Position numbers and translations under genes: made by a program. The notes under the pieces were generated by a model. It was not told the DNA's origin and did no database searches. It saw nothing but the letters and a program-made list of their open reading frames with translations. DNA of 64,000 bases from Terebella lapidaria (Eukaryota > Annelida > Polychaeta > Terebellida > Terebellidae). How positions within the stretch are numbered: position 1 is the stretch's first letter; every line of letters begins with the position of its first letter. Below are positions 46,862 through 57,871 of this stretch, piece by piece. The stretch covers positions 5,863,001 to 5,927,000 of the forward strand of contig OX424563.1 in NCBI GenBank assembly GCA_949152475.1, given 5' to 3'.

Positions 46862-47025
46862 AAGTCACGCGATGTCATCATATGATGATATGATGATATG
46901 ATGATATGATCATACGATACCTTTTGTTTAATATGAATAGAACTCCATTCAAAACTCAAATTACTCAGGTAACACAGGTGTATGTTTGTTTGCCACCAGA
47001 ATCACACCGTAACGGCACGTGACTT
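46862..47025. mobile_element. second copy of the short TIR element seen at 5364
   Basis: The right arm (GTGTATGTTTGTTTGCCACC, then CACACCGTAACGGCACGTGACTT) matches the 5.4-kb copy, and the centre GAACTCCATTCA is shared. The inner left arm is replaced by a run of ATGATATG units (about 46880-46912), leaving only the outer AAGTCACG. Confidence 0.7.
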
Positions 47026-50000
47026 GCTGTGGATATATTGTATATGACAGTAAATATAATCTCACCTTTTTTGTAGTAGAACACCTCAATTCTATAAGTC
47101 TCTGCAGATTCTCAGCCAAAATTCTATAAATTCTTATATAATCCTTGTTTTTCACGCGAATGCGTAATCGTCCATTCCAGGGCGGTAAATAGCGCGAGGC
47201 GGTTCAGCACGAGAGCAAAATTGTTTCCCACATCCGTTTGAATTCAATGTCTGGGCGTTATTGGTGTTTGAGGCACGTGTGAACCCTCATAGCCTGCAAA
47301 GAACATGGTCTGGTGCTGACAAAAACGTCATTTTTCTCCCTCCATACAAAAACCCTGATCAGGTAAGGTACAGAACAAATCCAGATGGTAAGATTGGGAA
47401 AAAGGAAACCCCATGATTACTCGGAAAAGAATGTAGGACGCTATGACCATGGCTTGTGGGTGAGGAAACATTCGGTATCTCTGTAGTAACAGAAATACAT
47501 ATAGAGATGATTCATGTATAGATCGCACACATGTTACAAATATTAAAATATTTATTCCTCAAGTATAAACCGATGGGCATTTAAACGGAGTATAAAGATG
47601 CAACAACTCTTCCCCAATTATAATCCCCGGCCTAATAATTACGGGGATCACCTGCGAATTATGACATTCTGACAAACCAACCCAGTGTCGAACACGTTAT
47701 ACCTCAAGTTGACCAGACATCGACGACAACAGTCTATGTAAATGTGTTCTTGTGTGTTAAGACTGCCCTGTGTAGCCCTGGTCCTGTCAGCAATACAGAG
47801 GCCACGTCCGGACGAGCTGACAACGATACAGTTAAACATTCCGGGAATCTCATTTGAACATTCCATCAGGCAAAGTGTGTGTTATGCAATGCTGGTTAAT
47901 AGATGCAACTGTTATACTCTGTGGTTTTTCGTTTGCACCGTTTTTTTCTACACCGTTTGACTCCCAGGTGAAGTAATGTTATGCCAAGTTATATTACGGT
48001 CTCATTTAGCATCGAAAAAATATCTGCGAATAACAGTGTAAAAGGAGTGAGAAAAAACACAGTATAAATAGAGTATCGTTGGGACATTTTCTGCCCCACA
48101 GTGGCACCAATAAACATCTCAAATTGATTATAGGGTGGAATACATGTAAATTCAATATTTTAAGAGGAGTGTACCAAAAATACCCACTTCATTCTTCCTT
48201 GAAACATCAATACTGCAGAAGAATATTACAAAGTACGGAATATTTCCGGGTGTTCTAACCAACAAGCAACCATTCTCGGCGATGCTTTCAGTTATTGCAC
48301 ATTCCGACAGGTTATCGTTGTTGGGTATTCAATTGTTATGGATCATGGCGAAGTCAATGAAAAAAGCTCCTTCAGTGCCGATGTTGATATTTTAGCTGTC
48401 TCTAGCACGAGTAATCTGCTGTCATCAAACAACAATATCGTTGCTCACGTTTTTTTCTGGTTACTTTATGGAGCATGTATTTTATGAGCTGGAGCCAGTT
48501 GTCAGCGTGAACGATTACTACATCTGGAGAGGAATTGCGGTAATAGGAATATAGATTAAACTGGTAGGTTCCAGACATCCCTGGGTGTGTTCATCTGTAT
48601 ATTGCCAAAGCAATTTTACGGTAATAATATAAAACAGCACATGGACCATGGATTTCCCATATTACCGATAATATTTCCCACCAAGAAGATCATGAGAAAG
48701 TAAAATATCTTTGATGACTTGCGTAAAACTTCCGTGGATCCCTGTGGAGGAAAGAACTGCCATGGAATCTAACACAGCGAGCAAGCGCCGATATAACTTG
48801 ACAATAACCCGACCCATACAAAGGTAAAAGCCAGCAAGCTTGTTCGATAAGCGTGATGGATCTCAGGACGGGAGATCGGGATATTGGAGGATGAGGCCGG
48901 TTAGTTTTGTCCTCACTACATGTAGATGTCCCCTCCGTTGCCTACTCCGTCTTGTTCGAGGTTAGTGAGAGAGAAAATTATATCAGCCTCGGCCTTGCAT
49001 AGGCATGTACATGTAACCGTTACATTCATCAATATTGACGCATTGGCCCTTTCCAACCTAGAAATCGGTAGAGCCTACCGCGGAGGGGAACTGCTGGGGC
49101 TAGGGCTAAAATTAACAATGGGATAGATTGCCAAAATCTGAAACTTGGTAGCAAATTGATTTTCGAGCAAAATCACAGGTAAACAGGTATGACCAAGTAT
49201 GGGAAAGTCCGGGTATATATGTAGCTAGACGTGCAACAATATTTTTTCATACCTGTTTGCATAAGTTTTTCCTCGTAGTTCGGTGTCTGATTTTGACAAA
49301 ATTCTTCGTACTTCCATCTGAAAAACTTGGCAGTCTATTCATCCACATGTGTATTCTCAGGCCGAAACCGGATTTCAGGAATTTGAATAAATGCGGGGAC
49401 TTGGTCGTGTTCAAACCTTCATGTACCAGGAATCAAAGACTGGTTGCAATTTTGTATCAAAAGACGAAGACGAAATTATGTGTATTGTAGCCAAACATGC
49501 TGATCTCGAAAAACTATATCCCCCTCAAAAAATGTCGCATTTCGCATGTAGTATACCGGTGTTCCAACTTTACGAACTCAAAATAGGGAACTTTGCAGGA
49601 AATTGCCGTTTGACTCCAAGATGAAGTGTGTACACCCTGACCGCTTCCAAGATGGCTGAAGTATGAGCAGTCAGCGTGCAAATACCGGCAGGTTAGAAAA
49701 ATCCGAGCATGTGGGGGCAAAAAGATATCGATTTACAAAGTGCAGGCATACGTAGCAAGGAAGATCCTTGAGATATGATACTGTAGCGACGTGAATTTTA
49801 TTCCAACGGTGGATACGGTGTTCTTTTACTTGTCTGGTGCATACATGTCGTGCTTGAGAGGAATTGGCCTCAAGAGTCAATTGATAGAGTGATGGATGAA
49901 ACACACACCTTCTATTGAGGATGGTGATAGTTTCGAATTTTAGACAGATGAAAGACCATCTAATATCAATGATTGGTTTATGTGCAGGATTTGATATATA

Positions 50001-50122
50001 AATTATTCATCACTTCATCATTATTTTTCTTCCTATTGGAGTTAATTCAAACTCTAATAGAGTGGATTCATCACATTTATTCTCCTCAACAATAAAGTTA
50101 ACCAGATAAAATCAAAAGCTTA

Positions 50123-50707
50123 TAGGGGAGAGACGTGTAACATGAACCACTTTAGACTTTTAGTCACTTTCCAGCAAGGCTTCTCGATAATCCGACATAT
50201 GTGTGAATTGTATAAATAACACTTAGTATGTGGCGCTGTATAAAAATGATGTCACACAGGAACAGAACACGTAACGAAAGATTAAAATAAGCATACAAGT
50301 GGTCCATATTACACGCTCTGTGTGTAATATGGACCACCCTGTAATTAAAACGAACCACGGCCCGTGTAATTTGTTTTTCAATGAATTCCATGTATAATCA
50401 CAACTAATCGTCGAAATGCTACGTTTAGTGTTCTGTAACAAGAAATCACAAATTAGCTCTTGGTGCAAACAGTTGGATAACTACGCGATAATATTCACAA
50501 TTGAAAAATAACATCAATTTTAGCGTTTTTCATTTAAATTTTATTCCATATACCCTGCTTTCTGTGATGTTGCTCTCATTAATGACAGAAGGTTACAAAT
50601 GATGAGCGTCATAATTACGTCAATCACAATGAAGATAGATGTCATCTTTCTGCTACAACCGGAGTGGTCCATATTACACACTGGTCCATATTACACGTCT
50701 CTCCTAC
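50123..50707. mobile_element. TIR element with an internal perfect hairpin
   Basis: The ends are inverted: TAGGGGAGAGACGTGTAACA at the left and, complemented, TAGGAGAGACGTGTAATA at the right. GTGGTCCATATTACAC-type motifs occur near the right end and form a perfect internal hairpin at 50299-50337 (16-bp arms, 7-nt loop). About 585 bp, no coding capacity, target duplication not clear. Confidence 0.7.
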
Positions 50708-53146
50708 AAAGGCATGTTTTACTACATCTACCTCGTGAATCACTATTACCGTCCATGTAATAGGGATTAATATCACGTTTAACTGTAACGACATATAACA
50801 ACTGTTGTTTTTCGTTCAATTTTAAAATAATCAATTGAGTTAATCGATCGATTAGCAATAAAGTTTGCTGAAAACCGATAAGCATCGTGACAATACATAG
50901 AGGGAAACATTTAACGCAGCAATGTGCAACTAAGTGCAACAAGCGACAGAAGTAGGCATATCTAGGCTATGATATTAATCGGAGTCTTATTAAACCATTG
51001 ACTTCCTTTTAATGGTTGATGAAAAAAATGTACTCACATTGTAGGTTGGGTGGAGAAATCGTGGCAACTCACGTGCACATCTGTACAAATGGTAGTTAGG
51101 CCGAATATAGGAAGGCCTATAGGTCAGTGGCTAACGTCGGAAGATTGCAAATGCCATATTGTTAGTCTTTATGTGGGTTACCGAGGTATGTTGACGATGC
51201 AGGTCATTTCTTGGGAAGAGTGGATAGTGATTCTATGCTCACAACAGAATGGGACATGTGATTACGCAATACGGCTATAGAATGCTATGTGCCACAAAAT
51301 TACGATATGAACACTACTATTGTTCTCCGTTATCCCCGCTCTACAACAGCAGGATGAACGCCAGCGCTTATTGACAGGTCCAAGTGGGGCTTATCCCAAT
51401 CTCGTCTCTTGGGAACACGCCACAAAAAGCACTTATCAATGTTGCATGGGAAAATTACCTCCTTCGTATTGGGACATTTTGGTCATTATCTCTGCCCACC
51501 ACACTCGCTACATACACCGTAAATTCGCCGATGTCCGCTAATACATAACTTCCCCTGGCTGGCGGATTGATTTTTTCTTGCTTTCTGGATAGGAAAACAA
51601 AACTCCATGGAAAAGGGTAGTAAGTAAGGAACCAGGAGAGAGATTCTCCTTGGCTGCGCCTCCTCGGTTAGCTGGTACGGCTGAGATCGCCTGCCTGGGA
51701 ACCACTGCCTTGAGTTGGCAAACCACGTGCTCATGTTATTCTTTCCAGTCCGGAGCTAGCTTTGGAAAAAATCGTACCTATAAACCGGGATAAAGCTCAA
51801 TGGTTCGGACGGAGGACGACCGATATTCACGTAGTTTATGTAAATTAGCGGGATTCGTTACATTCTCCGTCAGGTAGGACATTAATTACCACTGTGTAAT
51901 TGAGCAAATTCTCTTGATGAGTATCCTAGAAATTCGTTACAGGGTGAAGCAAAAAAAAAATTAGTCGAGGATCATAAAGTAACCTTCAGAAGAGAATTCT
52001 CCCCACCTAATGTTGTTAACTTGAGCATGAGTCCGAAAATTTGCAGCATCTATATAGCGAATGTACCTTGTACATATATTGTATACGGGTATACAATGTA
52101 TTCAATAAAAAGTATACCGAAACTTGTATGAGCAGGGTAGTTTTCATGGACAAGTGATTGTTCTGGCTCGATCAGCGTATGTTGAAATGAACATGGATGT
52201 GGTCGTTGTCGATGCAGGCATGACACACGTTATTGTCATATAGGAGGGTATAATGAATATTATATTGCTTTCCACATATGATTTCGATAAATGAAAGACC
52301 TATTTCACAATAGTTTTGGTATACGTATAGTCTCAGCGAAATGAAATGCTGACAATACATGTACATGTATTACAATGCAGAAAAAACACCAGTGTACATC
52401 GGAATCCAAGCTTTCCTGGTACGATGCAATGTGCACTGAACACGTACGAATCTGAAATATGAGTATGAATGTACCCGTTTACCTCTGATATATTCGTCCA
52501 GTTTGACATGTACAGGGCAGTTTCATACATCTTACGTGAATGAATATCCTAGGTAAAGAAACAGCTAAGTCGTAGACAGTTTATGCGTAGATGTATCTGG
52601 CACATTATTTTGCAATAATGATTTGACCTTCACCAACTGCTTTTCGATGAAATACCATCAATGTGTTGATAAAACCGTGCCCATTGCTTTGATGTGTTCT
52701 GTAGTTAAGTAGGAATGAGTTTTCTCTAACTGAGAAACTTATCTCAGTTGGTAGACTGCTGTGTTCTATTCTTGGACGACAGAGACAGTATGGTTATCAA
52801 CAAGTGTTGCGTTTATCAAGACGCTTAGCTTTGAAAAATAACAGGAATGTGAATTTTCCTTTATCAACTTCAGGAAATTCCAATATTTCATTTTGACAGC
52901 GGATACACTCGCTAACGATATGAAATATAAGGTTGATTTTGTCTACTCAGAGAATTTCAAGTTCCATGCAGCCATTGCCTGATTTTTGGTGTAAGTGTAG
53001 TTAGGGAAAATTGAGAGACACAAGGCCCCAACTAATAGCTGTGGATTCACTGTCATTCCGAAAAGATACAAGTTTAAAATTTAGAAGCAGCAAATTTAAT
53101 GTACTTCCCAAATTGCGTTTTTTTTAGGTAACACCCACTGGCGACC

Positions 53147-55981
53147 ATGGAGGCAGAGCGAGTGGGTCGCATCAATCAGACGATGAACCTGATGGACTAT
53201 CGAGACTCGCTGAGGAAAACGATTCCGCGGCGCAGGAGACGAAAGCGCAAACTCTCTCGTGTGGAGGCCGACCTCGAGGGCGAGGCAGCAGAGGAGGGTG
53301 ACCAGGAGGACGAGTGCAGCTCAACTAGTAGTGAAGTCGCTAGAGTTGCATTCAAAGTCAGAGACGAGGCAGTAGAGACTACGGCCAGACGTCCCAATGA
53401 GCTGCCACTGAAACCATGGGCTTCAGACATCGTCGACAGAGAACAAAGGGGCTCTCAGACCTCATTGTTGGGTTCTGAGGGGCGCCGACCTTCCACCCAG
53501 CTGGGTAACCTGTCCGTGCTGCTGGCTGACGACATGAAGCGGTCCTGGGAGGACAGAGACACGTCCAAGACGATCACTTCAGAACAGGAGTTCATGGCCT
53601 GGGTCGTGGACGAGGTCCAACAGTCCACGGCCGGCGTCGGTCGCCCGAGACACACAAGCCACTTCTTCAACATCGTCCTCGGCGGCAACGTACATCTCGT
53701 CAAGAAAGTGTTAAGATACTTGAAGAAGTTCCGCATGAAAAACGAGCTCGCATGGGTCCTCGGCGCAACACCAAAGGAATACTCGGACACAGCACCATGT
53801 CTGCCATGCACAAAGATCGTTCATATGTTATTGTTCTTCTGCTGGACTATTATCTTCGCAGTTCTGACACCAGTGTTCTACACCTTGCATATACTGGTAT
53901 ACTTTGCACATCTCAGTACAAGAGGCAGAATGTCCCTAGCCATTGAGCTGCCCCTGGTGTTTGCTGTACTCTCAGAGGATCCAGACATGATCCAGGTGTT
54001 CTTGGATGCCGGGTGTCCACTGGATGGCGTGGACCTTAAGGGAAACAATGTGTACCATTATTTGGCAGATATATCACTGGATGATCCGGAAAAAGCGGTG
54101 CGTTGTCACCTCATCCTCTGTGCTGGGACAGAAAACTTGAAATGCATAAAAAAGCTGATAACAGAAAAGAAAAATAGATTTGGAATAACCGCACTGGAGG
54201 CAATAGCTAAGTACGGCTCCACACACTTCCTCAGATTCATTATGGTTGACAAGAGCTGTATTGGAAGTCTGCGCCTCAGTGTCTCAAAGGATATGCTGTG
54301 GGCTGACGTCAAGAATGAGATCTATGATATCAAGGGTTCTGACACGAGCAGCTTGAGAGGCAGCTTCTCTATGGACAAAGAGGAGATTGAGTATGAAGCA
54401 TCCCTGAATGTGTGGGAGTTTGATATCTCTCGTTATGAGATGGGAGACGCCCACGGTAAGCAGTCGTACCTCCTACAGCTCGTGGCCAGTCGCTCAGTCG
54501 ACTCCATGTCTGAGATCGATGTCTGGGGATTCATGCAGTCCAAGTTGTTACAGAAGTGGATCTCTGTCAAGTATAAGTGGTACCTTCCGCTGTCAGCCTT
54601 CAGTCACATCATGTACCTCATCATTACAATCCTAGTTCTTATCTTCATCATCAACCATGGAGGAGACGTGGACCCGGCGCCTCTCTTCAGCATCTTCTTG
54701 AGACACGACACGGAGGAGGTCATCAAAGCTGGGCAGGTCATCGTCAACATATCAGATGAGGCCCTGGCGAACCAGTCCATCTATGACGTAACCTGTATGG
54801 GCTGGGACATCATTTGGCAGGACGAAATCATCGAGCTAGCCAACGAGCACCAAATGATCATAGACAACTGCTCGGCGACCGCCTTGGCTCGCGTCAAGGA
54901 CAGCTGCAACTCGGTCGACTCCCTGACGCTTCTAGCCCAAACCCTGAATAGATCTTTGGATGTTGAGGCTGGAGTGGTTGACTCTAGTCCTTCCCGGAAT
55001 GTGCTGGACGTTATGATCATGGTGCACGTCGTCCTGGATATCATCATACGACAGGGTTTCCTCTGCAGGAATTACAACTTCAATGCTCAAACACTGACGC
55101 ATGGTATTTGGCCAGTGCTTATTCGGAGGTTTCCTGGATCATACACGGAGAAACAACTCTCTGCCTTGATGTATGCTTTCTATGCGTCCTTCATATACAT
55201 TAACTACCTTTGGAGTCTGGCAGTTGAGAAACACTATGAAAAGTACCGTGAATACTCAGGATACCTGTTCAATCGGTCTCAGTCAGCAGGGCGCATTGAG
55301 GAACACCAGGCGAGGGCAGAGATGTTGGTTGAGCTGATGAAGAAAGAGGAGTACCTGGCCGGAGTGGCCGGTAATCTACTGATGGTTTGTCTGATGCTGC
55401 GGTTCATCCACACGATTCACGCCCTCAGACTGCTGCCGGGGGTCGGGTTTTTCGTCATAACCACCAAGAAGATGGCCAAGCACCTGCTCCAGTTCACCAT
55501 CGTCTTTCTCATCGTTTCTTTGGCCTTTGCAACGATATTTTACTTTGTCATGCGTCAGGTGGACTGCCCCGCCAACAAGATCGAGGGTTTTGATTCTTTG
55601 ATGACTAGTTTGTTCTCCACCTACCAGGTGGCGCTGGGGTATGGTGAGTATGACTTCACCAGCAGCCTTAACGCCAGGATCGCTTACGTCGCCTACACTA
55701 TCATCTCAATACTATTGCTCCTCAACCTGATCATCGCTGTCATGACAACCACGGCTGAGGAACTCAATCAGGTGCCATGGAAACAGGCGTTGTGCTGTCT
55801 GGAGCGCTGGGACGAGATTCTGGGCACGGAGGTGGCGACACGTACCGTAATGGCCCCATTCTCGTATCTCTACAGCCTGGCGCAGCTTGTAGTACAGAAG
55901 TCGTGTCGGAGGAGGCGCTCGGTGTGGGAAGATATCAAGAAAAGTGACAAGAGAACGTTTGAAGTAACTTATATGAAATAG
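53147..55981 (+). CDS. TRP-superfamily channel-like protein, gene 3, 944 aa
   Basis: Closest paralogue of gene 2, on the opposite strand. Single coding exon; the acceptor TTTTTTTTAG lies 19 nt upstream of the ATG. Same order: basic N-terminus (RRRRRKRK), RRPS site, shared block (RSWEDRDTSKTITSEQEF on), hydrophobic segment (LLFFCWTIIFAVLTPVFYTL), ankyrin-like repeats, S1, a glycosylated loop with several Cys, S2-S4, S5, pore with QVALGYGEYDF, S6, TRP-box-like helix (AEELNQVPWKQALCC) and C-terminus VWEDIKKSDKRTFEVTYMK. It is presumably a tetrameric cation channel of the plasma or an internal membrane; ligand and ion selectivity cannot be read from the sequence. It shares tracts with gene 2 that are nearly identical even at synonymous sites. 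Confidence 0.87.
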   Translation: MEAERVGRINQTMNLMDYRDSLRKTIPRRRRRKRKLSRVEADLEGEAAEEGDQEDECSSTSSEVARVAFKVRDEAVETTARRPNELPLKPWASDIVDREQRGSQTSLLGSEGRRPSTQLGNLSVLLADDMKRSWEDRDTSKTITSEQEFMAWVVDEVQQSTAGVGRPRHTSHFFNIVLGGNVHLVKKVLRYLKKFRMKNELAWVLGATPKEYSDTAPCLPCTKIVHMLLFFCWTIIFAVLTPVFYTLHILVYFAHLSTRGRMSLAIELPLVFAVLSEDPDMIQVFLDAGCPLDGVDLKGNNVYHYLADISLDDPEKAVRCHLILCAGTENLKCIKKLITEKKNRFGITALEAIAKYGSTHFLRFIMVDKSCIGSLRLSVSKDMLWADVKNEIYDIKGSDTSSLRGSFSMDKEEIEYEASLNVWEFDISRYEMGDAHGKQSYLLQLVASRSVDSMSEIDVWGFMQSKLLQKWISVKYKWYLPLSAFSHIMYLIITILVLIFIINHGGDVDPAPLFSIFLRHDTEEVIKAGQVIVNISDEALANQSIYDVTCMGWDIIWQDEIIELANEHQMIIDNCSATALARVKDSCNSVDSLTLLAQTLNRSLDVEAGVVDSSPSRNVLDVMIMVHVVLDIIIRQGFLCRNYNFNAQTLTHGIWPVLIRRFPGSYTEKQLSALMYAFYASFIYINYLWSLAVEKHYEKYREYSGYLFNRSQSAGRIEEHQARAEMLVELMKKEEYLAGVAGNLLMVCLMLRFIHTIHALRLLPGVGFFVITTKKMAKHLLQFTIVFLIVSLAFATIFYFVMRQVDCPANKIEGFDSLMTSLFSTYQVALGYGEYDFTSSLNARIAYVAYTIISILLLLNLIIAVMTTTAEELNQVPWKQALCCLERWDEILGTEVATRTVMAPFSYLYSLAQLVVQKSCRRRRSVWEDIKKSDKRTFEVTYMK

Positions 55982-56361
55982 TGAGATCATAACGTGGTAT
56001 GCTTGCTCTTTCTTGCACGGAGACATCATTGCAGATACATGTATTGCCTATAGCTAGAGCTTCATGATCAATTTTGCACAATCGAAATGTCAGTATTCAT
56101 TCACATGTGTGTTTGGAATGTTATATAAATTATGCAAGGGCATCGTCAGTATCTCAAATATACACTTCGCGTGACATTATATATATATTATCTTCATGCA
56201 CCATAGTATTTCAGGTTGATTGTGTGCATATACTATCTGATGATATAATTGTATTGCAGACCCGTTACTCACCAATAAGCCATGGGAACAAACTGATACA
56301 GATAAAACAACACTATACTCTCTTGTCATCACTATAATTGTCATTTTGGAAGTTACTTGAG

Positions 56362-56367
56362 AATAAA
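56362..56367 (+). terminator. polyadenylation signal candidate of TRP gene 3
   Basis: AATAAA about 380 nt after the TRP gene 3 stop codon, the first clear hexamer on that strand. Confidence 0.45.
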
Positions 56368-56622
56368 ATTGTTCTCGAGATTCAACAAATGTCTACCCTA
56401 AAGATGCTTGTCTCGTAGATTCACTTACACTCATGACTCGTGCCTGAAATGTGAATGGTGAATCTAATATGCATGTGTTAAATCAGATTCGAATTTATAA
56501 AATGAATTGAAATAAGCGAGCGAGTGTTTATATGCCCCTAGTTCAGCACCAGATGCCGGTTCAGTGGGCCGTGTGATACACTTTACACAAGACGTACGTC
56601 AGTCCACCTGCTGGCATTTTGA

Positions 56623-56661
56623 GAAATACCAAAGAGCCTATATAGGCTCTTTGGAAATACC
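56623..56661. mobile_element. tiny palindromic insertion with 7-8-bp flanking repeats
   Basis: A perfect 26-bp palindrome (CCAAAGAGCCTA / TAGGCTCTTTGG around TA) at 56629-56654. GAAATACC stands at 56623-56630 and 56654-56661, so the palindrome body is bracketed by a target-duplication-like repeat. Confidence 0.6.
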
Positions 56662-57675
56662 AAGTTTCCTCAATGACATTAAAAAACTTCCACCCCCTCC
56701 AACCCCCAACGAAAGCACCCGTGTACCCCAGAGAATGAAATACAAACTGGAGTGTGAGTTGGTGTGAGTGCTCCCCCCCATGGGCCTAGCGGCTGACAGC
56801 TAGGGAAATGTTTTTATCGCCACTCAGCCCCACAAGGTAACAAACACGCTCTAGGTATGGTCTCTGCACACTCAGGCCATACCTGACACAGATTTTGGAG
56901 GTCCTATCTGTCAGCAGACAGGTGAAAGACGCCGGACTACATGTAGTATGTGGGGCCCGATGTAACACCATAGCACAGAGGTGGACATATTTACACCGGA
57001 TATGTGGTCATAATTCTTCTCATTCAGAAATAGACAGAAGTTTGGGGAACAATTTTGGAGGACCTTCTTTGCCACTGAGACCTGTGCGAGGCCACTTAAG
57101 TCGGAGTGGATTGTGGTAGTGTTTTGTCTAAGTTACAAATATAACCAACGATATTTCAGTACCAGACAGTACATGAGCATGTTTTATATTTGTCCGTGAC
57201 ACGCTTGTGGACCAGGAGTCAGGAAGGTCTTATCAGACGGGACCCGCCAGCAATATGCCCTGTCTATCTACAGATAACACGGGGCCAGATTACGCGGATA
57301 GTTGTGAGCTTGGAGTACACCATTGTCAGGAAAATGACTAACTACACATTGGACTCGACTCGATCTCGAAGATATATATTACCGAAAAAAAAAAACTACC
57401 GAATTTACCGGGATCGTATATGGTCATGTAGCCACTGATATGTGAACTTTTACCTGTGTGTATGCGCACGTAGTATTTTAAAGTCGATCAGTGAGATAAC
57501 TGTGATAACGGGAAATAAATGAACAAACACTTTCTATTAACGAATGTGATTTTGGGGAAGGTTCAGCTGAAAGAACGACACAACCAATAATTGGACGTGA
57601 TTCGGTGAATGGATATTTGTCAGGAGTCGGTTGTGTTTCATAATAAAGATCTGGTTGCATGTTAGGTACTTGTCA

Positions 57676-57682
57676 TATAAAG
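57676..57682 (+). promoter_or_regulatory. TATA box candidate of the chitin-binding receptor gene
   Basis: TATAAAG about 196 bp before the chosen ATG (57872) and 55 bp before an earlier in-frame ATG (57731). If it is used, the first ATG of the message could be 57731. Confidence 0.35.
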
Positions 57683-57871
57683 CACGCCGTACATATACCG
57701 TGGCTTCGCAATTTGTCACCACAGAACAGGATGGAAACCAATACAAATCACCGCTGTTCATGGTCCAAACCTTGTCCACATGGGACTACCCGTGGAGCGG
57801 GACCCGTGTCCCCAGTGTCCACTCTGTCACGGGAGATCCCGGTCATCCCACGGCCCGGCCAGCAGCTACTG

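Larger units (their letters stand above)
43454..53127. other. long non-coding interval before TRP gene 3
   Basis: Nearly 10 kb without a recognised coding exon; possibly the leader intron of TRP gene 3. Open frames here (for example 46508-46831 and 43828-44106) are short and resemble nothing known. It holds three TIR elements (45598, 46862, 50123) listed separately. It ends at the acceptor TTTTTTTTAG, 19 nt before the gene 3 ATG. Confidence 0.5.
55982..57871. other. intergenic DNA between TRP gene 3 and the chitin-binding gene
   Basis: Contains an AATAAA (56362-56367) suited as the TRP gene 3 polyadenylation signal, the short palindrome at 56629-56654 and the putative promoter of the next gene. 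No other coding exon is recognised. Confidence 0.55.
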
